In this document: one piece after another, positions 27,025 to 35,529 of the stretch | Position numbering within the stretch: position 1 is the first letter of the stretch | How the letters are laid out: every line of letters starts with the position of its first letter | DNA from: GCA-2687025 sp964473525 | GTDB lineage: Bacteria > Poribacteria > WGA-4E > GCA-2687025 | Length of the DNA: 48,784 nt | Assembly (NCBI GenBank): GCA_964473525.1 | Contig: CAYYPK010000047.1 | Location: 1-48,784 of the forward strand | Reading direction: 5' to 3' | The notes under the pieces: generated by a model | Seen by the model: the letters and a program-made list of their open reading frames with translations, nothing else | The model's database searches: none | Told to the model about the DNA's origin: nothing | Position numbers and translations under genes: made by a program

Positions 27025-28089
27025 ATGGGTTGGCAGATGCTTGTTCTGTGCGTCGGGGCCGCGCTGGTTGCGGGGATCCTCCTCGTGGTATTCGCGGCGT
27101 GGGTGACCATGATCCGCATGCCCGGGAGGAGTTACGCGGGGCCGCTCGCCCCGCTGACGCAGAGCGAAGAGGCGCTGCGCGACGCCCTACGGCGAGACGT
27201 TCAGACGCTTGCTGGGAACATCGGCGAACGCAACGTACGGCGGTATGCGCAGCTAGTGGAGGCTGCCGCGTTCCTGAAGACGTCGCTCGAGGAGGCCGGC
27301 TATGAGGTGCTGTCGCAGCCAATCGAGGTGGACGGTCGAGTCTGCGAGAACCTGGAAGTCGAGATCAGAGGGGCCGAGAGGCCCGACGAGATATGCGTCA
27401 TCGGCGGGCACTACGATTCTGCCCCGTGGTGTCCCGCGGCGAACGACAACGCCACGGGGGCCGCGGCGGTCGTGGCGCTCGCTCGCGCCTTCGCGGGCAG
27501 AAGACTCAGGCGCACGGTGCGCTTCGTGTGCTTCGTGAACGAGGAGCCGCCCTATTACCGCACTGCAGCCATGGGAAGTGTGGTCTACGCGAACCGCTGC
27601 AAGGAGCGCGGCGAGGACATCGTGGCGATGTTCAGCCTGGAGACGATGGGCTACTACCTCGACGAGCCGGGGAGCCAGCAGTACCCGCCTCCGCTGGGCC
27701 TCCTCTACCCCACAACAGGCAACTTCATCGCGTTCGTAGGGAACGTGTCGTCACGGAAGCTTGTGCGACAAGCCGTGGGGTCGTTCCGTCGCCATGCGCG
27801 CGGTGAGGAGAGAAGGCTCACGGTACTCGACTATCTGCGGCGCGTGCGTCGCTACCGCTCGGACCTGCTGCGCGATCGCGTGCAACATGCCTATCGGGAC
27901 GGCGCAGGGGAGGTCTTCGGCGTGGCGCCCCCATTCCAGGGGCGGATGTTCGAGGCGGATTTCATGGTCTCCTCCCTCGAGGGCGACGAGCAGATCGACG
28001 GGACGCGCTACGTCGAGGAACTCATGCGCCGAGCCGCGGCCGGAAACCGGGCGGAGCTCATCGCCACGGCGTCGGCCGATATGGGATAG
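27025..28089 (+). CDS. M28-family membrane-anchored aminopeptidase with atypical C-terminus
   Basis: A 354-residue protein with one N-terminal membrane span (about 5-28), so the enzyme domain is probably periplasmic. Zinc-site motifs of M28 peptidases are clear: GGHYDS (H129), ANDNATG (D141), NEE (E173/E174) and LETMGYY (E206). Similarity to M28 stops after GNVSSRKLVRQAVGSFRRHA (near 262). The last 90 residues are unrelated to M28 and lack the final zinc-binding His found near the end of family members. The tail keeps normal coding bias, so it looks like a fusion or replacement, not a recent frameshift. AAGGAG lies about 11 nt before ATG. A TetR-type regulator precedes it. Activity is doubtful without the missing His. 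Confidence 0.8.
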   Translation: MGWQMLVLCVGAALVAGILLVVFAAWVTMIRMPGRSYAGPLAPLTQSEEALRDALRRDVQTLAGNIGERNVRRYAQLVEAAAFLKTSLEEAGYEVLSQPIEVDGRVCENLEVEIRGAERPDEICVIGGHYDSAPWCPAANDNATGAAAVVALARAFAGRRLRRTVRFVCFVNEEPPYYRTAAMGSVVYANRCKERGEDIVAMFSLETMGYYLDEPGSQQYPPPLGLLYPTTGNFIAFVGNVSSRKLVRQAVGSFRRHARGEERRLTVLDYLRRVRRYRSDLLRDRVQHAYRDGAGEVFGVAPPFQGRMFEADFMVSSLEGDEQIDGTRYVEELMRRAAAGNRAELIATASADMG

Positions 28090-28147
28090 CCGCGTGAGGC
28101 GGCTTCGCCATCGCCACCATCGCATGACCCTACTTCACGAGCGGTGT

Positions 28148-28176
28148 TTGCTGGGTCGAGTGGGTCACCGTAAACT
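28148..28176 (+). promoter_or_regulatory. Candidate sigma70 promoter for the ArsA-like gene
   Basis: TTGCTG (28148-28153) and TAAACT (28171-28176) are separated by 17 bases in the 149-bp gap before the ArsA/GET3-like gene. The fit to consensus is moderate, with three or four matches in each box. Confidence 0.35.
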
Positions 28177-28238
28177 AAGAGCGCTCAACCCGCGCTTAAC
28201 CTTGCGCACCCACGGACACGGCGCCGAGGAGTACGTCT

Positions 28239-29420
28239 TTGAGGATCATCCTGTATACCGGCAAGGGCGGCGTCGGTAAGACGAGCGTCACGGCTTCCAC
28301 GGGCCTCCGGCTCGCGGACCTCGGCTACCGCACGCTGGTGATGTCCATCGACCCCGCGCACAGCCTGGCGGACGCGTTCGACATGGACCGCACCCTCATG
28401 GACCACGGAGGCGGCGCCCCCGTGTCTATCCGCGAGAACCTGGACATCCAGGAAATCCTCATCCACGAAGAGGTGAAGCGGCATTGGGCGGCGGTGTACG
28501 ACTACGTGACGAAGATCCTGCAGGTGTCCGGCATCGACGACGTAGTCGCGGACGAACTCGCCATTTTCCCGGGCATGGAGGAGATATGCAGCCTCCTCTA
28601 CATCAACCAGTACGCCCGCGAAGAGACGTACGATGTCGTGCTGTTGGACTGCGCCCCCACCGGTGAATCCCTGCGGTTCATCAGCATACCGACAACGCTC
28701 GAGTGGTACATGTCGAAGGTGTTCCACCTCGAACGGCGCGTGCTGAAGGTGGCGCGTCCCCTGCTGAAGCAGATGGCCGGCATGCCCATGCCGGGAGACG
28801 AATACTTCGCGAACATCGAGACCCTCTTCGACAACCTGCGCGGCATCGACGGTGTCCTGCGCGACCCCGAAGTCACTACGGTACGCCTCGTCACCAACCC
28901 TGAGAAGATGGTCCTCAAGGAAACGCAGCGCGCGTTCATGTACTTCTGCTTGTATGGGCTAACCGTCGACGCGGTCATCATCAACCGCATCCTGCCGGAT
29001 GACGCGGACGGTGAGTTCATGGCGAAGTGGCGGGAAACGCAGGCGACGTACCTGGCGAATATTGAGGAGTACTTCGCGAGCGTCCCCATATGGCGCGTCC
29101 CGCTGTTCCAGGGAGAGGTCCTCGGCACGGAAGGCCTACAGCTCCTCGGCGGTGCGCTCTATGGCGAGGACGACCCGAGCCCGCCCAACACGTCCGAGGC
29201 GCCGATGTCGTTCACGAAGAACGGTGACGAGACGCTCCTACGCATGCGACTGCCGTTCGTGCGCGCCGCAGAGATCGACCTGTCCGCCTTCAACGATGAG
29301 CTTGTCGTGCAGATCGGCAACTTCAAACGGCACGTGTCGCTTCCGCGCAACCTCATCGGCGTGAAGCCGGGCAAGGCGCGGCGCGACGGTGACGTGTTGG
29401 AGATCAGTTTCCAGGCGTGA
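28239..29420 (+). CDS. ArsA/GET3-family ATPase
   Basis: A 393-residue cytoplasmic ATPase of the deviant Walker A (SIMIBI) class. The P-loop GKGGVGKT is at 8-15. SIDPAHSLADAFD is switch I, and LLDCAPTGESLRF is the switch II/Walker B region of ArsA and GET3. The C-terminal 60 residues (MRLPFVRAAEIDLS...LPRNLIG) match the HSP20-like domain of bacterial ArsA homologues. The start is TTG 28239 with GAGGAG upstream; the P-loop starts too close to allow a later start. No arsenite pump or regulator is adjacent, and cysteines of the arsenite site are not evident. A GET3-like targeting or chaperone role is as likely as arsenic resistance. Confidence 0.92.
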   Translation: MRIILYTGKGGVGKTSVTASTGLRLADLGYRTLVMSIDPAHSLADAFDMDRTLMDHGGGAPVSIRENLDIQEILIHEEVKRHWAAVYDYVTKILQVSGIDDVVADELAIFPGMEEICSLLYINQYAREETYDVVLLDCAPTGESLRFISIPTTLEWYMSKVFHLERRVLKVARPLLKQMAGMPMPGDEYFANIETLFDNLRGIDGVLRDPEVTTVRLVTNPEKMVLKETQRAFMYFCLYGLTVDAVIINRILPDDADGEFMAKWRETQATYLANIEEYFASVPIWRVPLFQGEVLGTEGLQLLGGALYGEDDPSPPNTSEAPMSFTKNGDETLLRMRLPFVRAAEIDLSAFNDELVVQIGNFKRHVSLPRNLIGVKPGKARRDGDVLEISFQA

Positions 29421-29536
29421 TCGAGCAACGTGGCGTGAATGCCTTCCCCTCGCAGGAACGAAGAGACACGGGGTTGCGCCTCTGAGCGACGATGAGGTCG
29501 GAAGGATACGCCGCCAGAGTCGTGCGTGGCGAAGAG

Positions 29537-30526
29537 CTAGCGCGGCGCGCGGGAAGTCAACGGACCCACGTACTCCGTAGCCACGACGATGTTGTCGAAC
29601 CAGACCTTGCTGACGTGACCCTCTGCCGCCTTCGTGATGTAGACGTACGTCCACAGGTAGTTGACGGCCATCTCCTCGACCGTGCGCCACTCGAACCCGT
29701 CGAACGTCGTGTCCAGCCTGGCGTCGGGTCGCCACCAGCCTCCAGTCCACTCACCGTTGGGGAATCCCGGCCCCGCGTGGCTCACAACGTCGGCGCCAGC
29801 GCGCGCGAGCTTGCCGTCTATCCAGAACGCCTGCTCACCGTTGGACGCGCCGACGTCGTTGATCTTGACCATCATCTCAACGCATATCCAGCGGCCCTTC
29901 TCTACTGTGGGTCGCTCCACGCCAGTCAGGAACGGCGTGCCCCAGTAGTTCCCGTCGCCGTGGACGCGCATGCCCTGCCAGTAAGTGTAGAAATCCCACG
30001 CCCACTCGGCGCCGTGGGGTTCGACACCCGTCGTGAATTGTTTGGACCCGTCTGGCTGGATGCCTGCGCCGCCCTGCGGCCAAGGCGTCGGAGGGTTGAA
30101 GCCGCCAAGATGCGTTCCGAAGTGGTGGATGCTCGCGCAGTCGGGATCGAACTTCACGTACGTCCGCGCGAACACCCGATCGAGCCCCTGCGGGAGTCGC
30201 GTGTAGAGCTGTCCGCCCGTTCCTTCTCCACCCACGTGGGTCACGAGTAGGGAACTGCCCGCCCCGGTGGGCGTGTCCGGCGACAGCGACATCGTCTCCG
30301 GGTTCCCGACGTTGTCCCACCGCTCCTTCAACGCGTCGACCGACTCGACGCGGAAGTCCTCCGTGAGGACCACGCTGCCGTGCGTCGAAATGCCCTCGTC
30401 ACCGGGGTATGCGGCTGCGATGCCTCCCGCGCCTTCCGGCAAGCGCGCTGGTTCCTCTCCCATTGCCGTGCAACTCCAAGTTGCGATGCACGCCGCGCCG
30501 ATGACCAAGAGCGCGCGCCTTCGCAT
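29537..30526 (-). CDS. Exported lectin/polysaccharide-lyase-like protein
   Basis: A 329-residue exported protein. The N-terminus RRRALLVIGAACIATWSC is a signal peptide, possibly with a lipobox-like Cys. The body is beta-rich with many Trp and Gly residues, as in concanavalin-like jelly rolls of glycan lyases and laminin-G domains. Examples are VFARTYVKFDPDC, WAWDFYTYWQGM and KVWFDNIVVATEYVGP, the last being a typical closing strand. ATG 30526 is chosen because AGGAA precedes it and the signal sequence begins there. It starts 2 bases after the stop of the FG-GAP gene, so the two are coupled. A role in binding or cutting extracellular polysaccharide is inferred only. Confidence 0.75.
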   Translation of the reverse strand: MRRRALLVIGAACIATWSCTAMGEEPARLPEGAGGIAAAYPGDEGISTHGSVVLTEDFRVESVDALKERWDNVGNPETMSLSPDTPTGAGSSLLVTHVGGEGTGGQLYTRLPQGLDRVFARTYVKFDPDCASIHHFGTHLGGFNPPTPWPQGGAGIQPDGSKQFTTGVEPHGAEWAWDFYTYWQGMRVHGDGNYWGTPFLTGVERPTVEKGRWICVEMMVKINDVGASNGEQAFWIDGKLARAGADVVSHAGPGFPNGEWTGGWWRPDARLDTTFDGFEWRTVEEMAVNYLWTYVYITKAAEGHVSKVWFDNIVVATEYVGPLTSRAPR

Positions 30527-30528
30527 CT

Positions 30529-31626
30529 CTATTCCTGTCCTTCGTTCAGCCAAAGCTCGATAGCTCCGCCGGTAGACGAACGGTCGTTCCAGTTCGCGCC
30601 GTAGATGTCGAGCCTGCCATTGCTACCGATGTCGGCAAGGGCGATGTTGTGCGAGCCAGTGGTCGCGACGACGTGTTTCGCCCAACTGCGGCCGTGTCCA
30701 CCGTTCACGTAGACGGCTACCTCCTGCGGCGCCGTCGCCTGGTGCATGTTCGCGACGACGATGTCCAGATGGCCGGAGCCGCCCATATCGCCCAGGGCGA
30801 GACCGTGCGCGTGGTCGTGCTCGGGTTCAAGGATATGTTCCTTCCAACCCGGGGCTTCGTACCACGCCAGCAGTCCCGAGCCCTCCGCGGGAGACAGGAC
30901 GATGTCGAGCAACCCGTTGCCTGTCAGATCGCCCGCTTCGACGACGACGTCCCCGTCCGTCCAGTTCTCATCGAAATGAGCGGCGGGCATGTAGAGGTGT
31001 TCCAACCAACGTCCACCGAGGATGTCCCCAGGATTCTCGTACCAGCGGCCGCCGATGATGACGTCCGGCCGGCCGTCACCGCTCACGTCGGCGACCTTGA
31101 GACCCTCGCCGTGCGGGCACGGGAACTTGACCCGCTCCCAGGATGTCGGTGAGTGCTGTTTCCAGATGTGGATGTTATTCCCCATCTGGTGGCCGAACCC
31201 CGACTGATGGCGCGTCACGAGGTCCAGCTTGCCGTCGCCGTCGAGATCAATCGCCGTGACGTCGTGCATGCACGTCTCGCCCGCGCTGATGGGAATCTCT
31301 CGCCAGGGCTCCTCGGTCGGGTCGCCCCCGTGGCTCATAGGGTTCTGGTACCACATGAGTCCACCGCGCCGAGGGATGATGACGTCCAGGTGACCATCGC
31401 CGTCGATGTCGCCGACGTCCATGTCCGTCGTGAACGATCCGTCGGCTATCTTGTGCTTGGTCCAGTCGGGGTAGCGGTACCAGTAGAGGCCGCCATCGTC
31501 GGCGCTGGCGGCGAGCAGGTCGGGGTGACCGTCGCCGTCAATGTCGCCCGCGGCCTTGCAGTGCGGGTGGCGTGGGTTGCTGCCGTCGATCAGGGCATGG
31601 CGGAACTTCATTCGCGATGGCGCCAT
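30529..31626 (-). CDS. FG-GAP/VCBS beta-propeller repeat protein
   Basis: A 365-residue protein built from about seven repeats with the calcium-loop motif D-x-D-G-D-G-x-x-D, for example GDIDGDGHPDLLAAS, GDIDGDGHLDVIIP and DLDGDGKLDLV. Later copies are weaker (DLTGNGLLDIV, DIGSNGRLDIY). Such propellers bind ligands or cell surfaces. No signal peptide is seen from ATG 31626, which has GGAGGG about 8 nt upstream; it may be cytoplasmic or exported by another route. The lectin/lyase-like gene follows directly and is coupled. It is divergent from the CBM9/DUF5916 gene, with 148 bp between the two starts. Confidence 0.9.
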   Translation of the reverse strand: MAPSRMKFRHALIDGSNPRHPHCKAAGDIDGDGHPDLLAASADDGGLYWYRYPDWTKHKIADGSFTTDMDVGDIDGDGHLDVIIPRRGGLMWYQNPMSHGGDPTEEPWREIPISAGETCMHDVTAIDLDGDGKLDLVTRHQSGFGHQMGNNIHIWKQHSPTSWERVKFPCPHGEGLKVADVSGDGRPDVIIGGRWYENPGDILGGRWLEHLYMPAAHFDENWTDGDVVVEAGDLTGNGLLDIVLSPAEGSGLLAWYEAPGWKEHILEPEHDHAHGLALGDMGGSGHLDIVVANMHQATAPQEVAVYVNGGHGRSWAKHVVATTGSHNIALADIGSNGRLDIYGANWNDRSSTGGAIELWLNEGQE

Positions 31627-31774
31627 CGACCGACCCTCCGGTTTATGTTGGCTAATCTCCTTTCTCGCATGGACGCGCGAGTTCGTCAACAGCTATTGGG
31701 CACGCGCGGGCCCTCTCTTGCGTTGCCCATATCCCCGCGTCCACAATCGCCCGCGTACACATGGGGAATCACGG

Positions 31775-34474
31775 ATGAGGATCCGTACGATCAGGCTCTT
31801 GTTAGGTCTACTGGCCATCGTTGGCTGTGCGACGGTAACGCCCGGAGGCATCGTAGGTGAACAGCAGGCCGTCTCGGGCTCTGGTCCAGGCGCCGTCGCG
31901 CAGGCGGGACGGGAGCCACCGGTCGCGGACGCTCGGCCGGTCCTCGAGGCGGCGCGGCTCGCCGGGCAGGCGCCGCGCATCGACGGCCGGTTGGATGAAG
32001 ACTCGTGGAACCTTGCCGCCGCCGCGACGGACTTCGTCCAGATCCGCCCAGACGAGGGCGATCCAGCAACCGAGCAGACGGAGGTGCGAGCCGTCTACGA
32101 CGACGACGCGCTGTATGTTGGCGTTCGCGCCTTCGACTCGGACCCAGACAGTATCGAGGGCCAGCTAACCCGCCGGGATGAGGAGTCGTTCTCGGACTGG
32201 GTGCATGTCGCGATCGACTCGTACAACGACCAACGCACCGCCTTCCAGTTTGGGGTGAATCCCAAAGGCGTCAAGCAGGACGTGTACCGCTACGACGATA
32301 CCCGAGTCGACTCCGACTGGGACTCCGTGTGGGACGTCGAAACGTCCGTCGACGAACTTGGCTGGACGGCCGAGTTCCGCATCCCCTACTCGCAGCTTCG
32401 CTTTCCCGCCGCCGACGAACAGACCTGGGGGCTCCAGTTCACCCGGAGCATCGCGCGCAAGAGTGAGACCGCGTATTGGGCGCCTCGCTCCACCCAGGAC
32501 AGCGGCACGGTGTCTCGCTATGGACAGTTGCAGGGCGTGGATTCCATTGATCCCCACGGGCGGCTGGAGATTGCCCCGTATTCGTTGGGGAGACTGGAAC
32601 GAGCGCCCGGCGATCCTGCCGACCCGTTCTACAGCGCGAATGACACGTTCGCCACGGGCGGGATGGACCTGAAATACGGTCTCTCAGGCAACTTCACGGT
32701 GGACGTGACCGTGAACCCTGACTTCGGACAGGTGGACGCCGACCCAGCGCGGGTGAACCTGAGCGAATTCGAGACCTTCTTTCCCGAGCGGCGCCCCTTC
32801 TTCGTCGAAGGGTCCAACATCTTCACGTTCAACATCGGCGACCAGGACGAGCTCTTCCATTCTCGGCGCATTGGACGCGCGCCACGGAGACACCCCGACT
32901 CGCAAGGGGGATACGTCGACGCCCCGGACGTCACGACTATTCAGGTGGCGGAGAAGCTGTCGGGCAAGACATCCAGCGGGTGGACGGTGGGGCTGCTGCA
33001 CGCGTCGACCGCCAAGGAGTCGGCTACCGTCATCCCCGGCGAGGGCGACGAATACCGCGAGGCCGTCGAGCCACCAACGCAGTACAGCTTCGCGCGGCTA
33101 CAGAAGGACTACCGGAAGGGGCAGAGCGCGGTCGGCGTTGTCGCCACTGGCGTCTTGCGCCCCACGGACGAGGCCGAGGCGTTCGACGCGCACTCGAACG
33201 CTGTCTCCGGCGGCTTCGACTTTCGCCATCGGTTTGGCGACGAGAACTACTCGGTGTCCGGCTACGCCCTGGGTTCACGAGTGTCCGGGTCCACGGACGC
33301 GATTGCCCAGACGCAGCGCGCGTCCAGCCGGTACATGCACCGCCCAGACGCAGACCACCTTGCGTACGACGAAACGCGGACGTCGCTCGATGGGCTGAGC
33401 GCGTCGGCGAACTTCAGCAAGGTGGGTGGCGGGTTCTCGCGGTACTGGGCGGGCTTCCGCACCCGCACTCCGGAGTTCGAGACGAACGACGTGGGATTCA
33501 TGGGTCGCGCCGACTTCGTCGTAGCGTGGGGCGGCATCGGCTACGAGCACGCGCTCCCCTCGGAGCGCCTCCGCCGGTGGGACATCCGCTGGCACAACTG
33601 GACGTGGCGAACCTACGACGGTGTGCGAACTAGCCTCGGGACGCGCCTTAGCGGGAACGTGCAATTCCTCAACTACTGGCGCGCCTCGGTTGGGGCGTCC
33701 TATGGCCTCGGCGGGTTCACCACCAATATGCTCCGGGGCGGACCCAAAGTGCGCACCGATGACAGCGTAGACGGCTTCGCCCGCCTATCCAGCGACGGAC
33801 GCAAAGACGTGCAGCTCACCGTCAACCTGAACGCCCGCCGCACCCCTGAGACAGGGTCGTGGTCCATGAACGCGTCCCCGAACCTGCGGTGGCGCGCCGC
33901 CGGTCGGGCGCGGGCAAACGTCGGCGGATCCTTCAGTAAGAGCGTGGGCGCCACGCAGTGGGTGAGGCGCATCAGCACCGATGCGGACTACTACGTATTC
34001 GGCCGCATCGCGCGCCAGACGGTAAGCCTGACTGGGCGCTTCGACCTGTCTTTCACCCCGGAGCTGTCCCTACAGGTCTACGCGCAGCCGTTCGTGTCAG
34101 CCGGGCGGTATAGCGACTTCAGGCAACTCGCCGACCCCCTCGCGGAGGAGTTCGCCGATCGATTCCAGACGCTGCGGCCTGATGTGGTCGACGGAGCGTA
34201 CCAGACCGACGTGGATTCTGACGGGGAGCCAGAATCCATAGCGAACCCGGACTTCAACTCCAAGCAGTTCCGATCCAACACCGTGCTACGCTGGGAATAC
34301 AGCCCTGGTTCGCGGCTGTTCGCCGTGTGGTCGCACGGGCGGGGCCACTTCGTCTCGGACGGCGAATTCAGTCTCGCCGACGACCTCGACACGCTCTTCG
34401 AATCGCCAGCGGAGAACGTGTTCATGATCAAGCTCAGCCACTGGTTGGACCCGTACGCTCTGCTTGGCGAATAG
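31775..34474 (+). CDS. CBM9-like/DUF5916 outer-membrane-type protein
   Basis: An 899-residue lipoprotein-like exported protein with lipobox IVGC (Cys18). Residues about 60-230 form a CBM9-like beta-sandwich: APRIDGRLDEDSWN, VRAVYDDDALYVGVRA and GWTAEFRIPYSQLRF. The rest matches DUF5916, with NPDFGQVDADPARVNLSEFE and ERRPFFVEGSNIF, followed by many alternating beta-strands that fit an outer-membrane barrel. GGGGAA precedes ATG 31775. In other bacteria such proteins occur near glycan-use or peptidase genes, and here it is divergent from an FG-GAP/lectin pair. A transport or surface-binding function is inferred; no substrate is evident. Confidence 0.88.
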   Translation: MRIRTIRLLLGLLAIVGCATVTPGGIVGEQQAVSGSGPGAVAQAGREPPVADARPVLEAARLAGQAPRIDGRLDEDSWNLAAAATDFVQIRPDEGDPATEQTEVRAVYDDDALYVGVRAFDSDPDSIEGQLTRRDEESFSDWVHVAIDSYNDQRTAFQFGVNPKGVKQDVYRYDDTRVDSDWDSVWDVETSVDELGWTAEFRIPYSQLRFPAADEQTWGLQFTRSIARKSETAYWAPRSTQDSGTVSRYGQLQGVDSIDPHGRLEIAPYSLGRLERAPGDPADPFYSANDTFATGGMDLKYGLSGNFTVDVTVNPDFGQVDADPARVNLSEFETFFPERRPFFVEGSNIFTFNIGDQDELFHSRRIGRAPRRHPDSQGGYVDAPDVTTIQVAEKLSGKTSSGWTVGLLHASTAKESATVIPGEGDEYREAVEPPTQYSFARLQKDYRKGQSAVGVVATGVLRPTDEAEAFDAHSNAVSGGFDFRHRFGDENYSVSGYALGSRVSGSTDAIAQTQRASSRYMHRPDADHLAYDETRTSLDGLSASANFSKVGGGFSRYWAGFRTRTPEFETNDVGFMGRADFVVAWGGIGYEHALPSERLRRWDIRWHNWTWRTYDGVRTSLGTRLSGNVQFLNYWRASVGASYGLGGFTTNMLRGGPKVRTDDSVDGFARLSSDGRKDVQLTVNLNARRTPETGSWSMNASPNLRWRAAGRARANVGGSFSKSVGATQWVRRISTDADYYVFGRIARQTVSLTGRFDLSFTPELSLQVYAQPFVSAGRYSDFRQLADPLAEEFADRFQTLRPDVVDGAYQTDVDSDGEPESIANPDFNSKQFRSNTVLRWEYSPGSRLFAVWSHGRGHFVSDGEFSLADDLDTLFESPAENVFMIKLSHWLDPYALLGE

Positions 34475-34573
34475 CCTCGCGACAAGTTGGTTCTTGCCCT
34501 GCGTCGGCCGCGACGCTATGTATGGGATAGACGGTGGCAGTGTACCCCACCAACGTCGGAGGGACGTTTAGAG

Positions 34574-34601
34574 TAAAGAGATCGCGTGCGGACGCCGATA
34601 G
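34574..34601 (+). promoter_or_regulatory. Sigma28/FliA-like promoter candidate
   Basis: TAAA (34574-34577) is followed after 16 bases by GCCGATAG (34594-34601), close to the flagellar sigma consensus TAAA-N15-GCCGATAA (Gram-positive sigmaD tolerates 14-16). The start of the 130-residue hypothetical gene lies 58 bases downstream. No flagellar gene is recognised in the window, so chance similarity is possible. Confidence 0.35.
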
Positions 34602-34659
34602 TATCGAATGAGGAGCGCCGCGTCAGGGCGCGGTCACCGTGTGCTGGACGGAGGGCACA

Positions 34660-35052
34660 ATGGCACTGAACACGCATCTCATCAATCTTCTCTCGGTTCG
34701 AGAGCGCCAGCGCCTTGAAGGCGCCAACAAGGCGGCAACTGCGGACCAGGCGCCCGCCGAGCGTAGCTTTGGACAGATGCTACAGGAGACGATGGCTACT
34801 CAAGCCACGGCTGCCACCGAGGGCTCACGCGTCGCCCAGGCCGATGACCCGCCGCGCGTCATAACCAACACGAAGCAACGCGTCGCGGCAGAGCACATCA
34901 TGAATCCCGAGCATCTCGTAGAGCGGTTCCTCACCGAGCAGGATCTCGTGCTGGCGGCGCAGCGCGTCCCAGGCAGTCGCTACCGCAACACGCCCGACGA
35001 TGACACCTCCGGCGAGCAGGGCGTCCGCGCCAACTTGCGTCCCATAGACTGA
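34660..35052 (+). CDS. Hypothetical protein, 130 residues
   Basis: This gene is not recognised. The product is small, soluble and largely helical, with neither signal peptide nor membrane span. A middle segment, SFGQMLQETMATQ, resembles short helices in flagellar rod/basal-body proteins such as FliE or FlgJ, but the match is too short to assign. The C-terminal part (NPEHLVERFLTEQDLVLAAQR) is an amphipathic helix. GGAGGG lies 6 nt before ATG 34660, and a sigma28-like promoter sequence lies upstream. Codon use is like that of its neighbours, so it is probably a real gene. Confidence 0.6.
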   Translation: MALNTHLINLLSVRERQRLEGANKAATADQAPAERSFGQMLQETMATQATAATEGSRVAQADDPPRVITNTKQRVAAEHIMNPEHLVERFLTEQDLVLAAQRVPGSRYRNTPDDDTSGEQGVRANLRPID

Positions 35053-35529
35053 CACGCCAACTTAGCGATTCCTTTGCCCCAGGCTCCGTGTGCCCGTGTC
35101 GTTGGCCAGACCCAACACGACCGCCCGCTCCGTCGGAGTGAGCCCTGAGGCATTGGCGCGTACTACGGCCACACGCGCCGAATGAACGCCTGCCGTCGCT
35201 GAGGTGCGCTGGCCGACGGTTGTGCCTCCGATATGGCGTGTAGGTGACAGTGTCGGGCGGCTGGGATGAGCATCGCGCCAGCAGCATCCTCGCCGCGCCG
35301 AGCCGAGGGGGCGGAACACCCGCCCATGGCAATCGCCTCGCGGTCGACGAAGGATCCGCGCGGCGTGCGAGGGGCGGCCACCGTGGAGGCTCTCCCACGC
35401 ACGAGGCATGGTCTTGCGGCCGCTTGTCTTTGCCCAGTCGGTTCGCTACACTCAAAAGGCCGTAGAATACATGTAATTCCCGTGTTGAAGCGGCTTTCAG
35501 CCGTCGGCGCGTAGCAGGAAGGTGATCGA
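35053..35529. other. Intergenic region before phoH, no gene recognised
   Basis: About 480 bases carry only short or GC-driven open frames. A small hairpin (CGGCT-TTC-AGCCG) lies about 20-30 nt before the phoH start, in the probable leader. No tRNA, SRP RNA or RNase P core motif was seen. Confidence 0.5.

Noticed and set aside
28185..28727. 180-codon minus-strand frame opposite the ArsA-like gene
   Set aside because: Antisense shadow of the P-loop ATPase coding sequence; no family resemblance.
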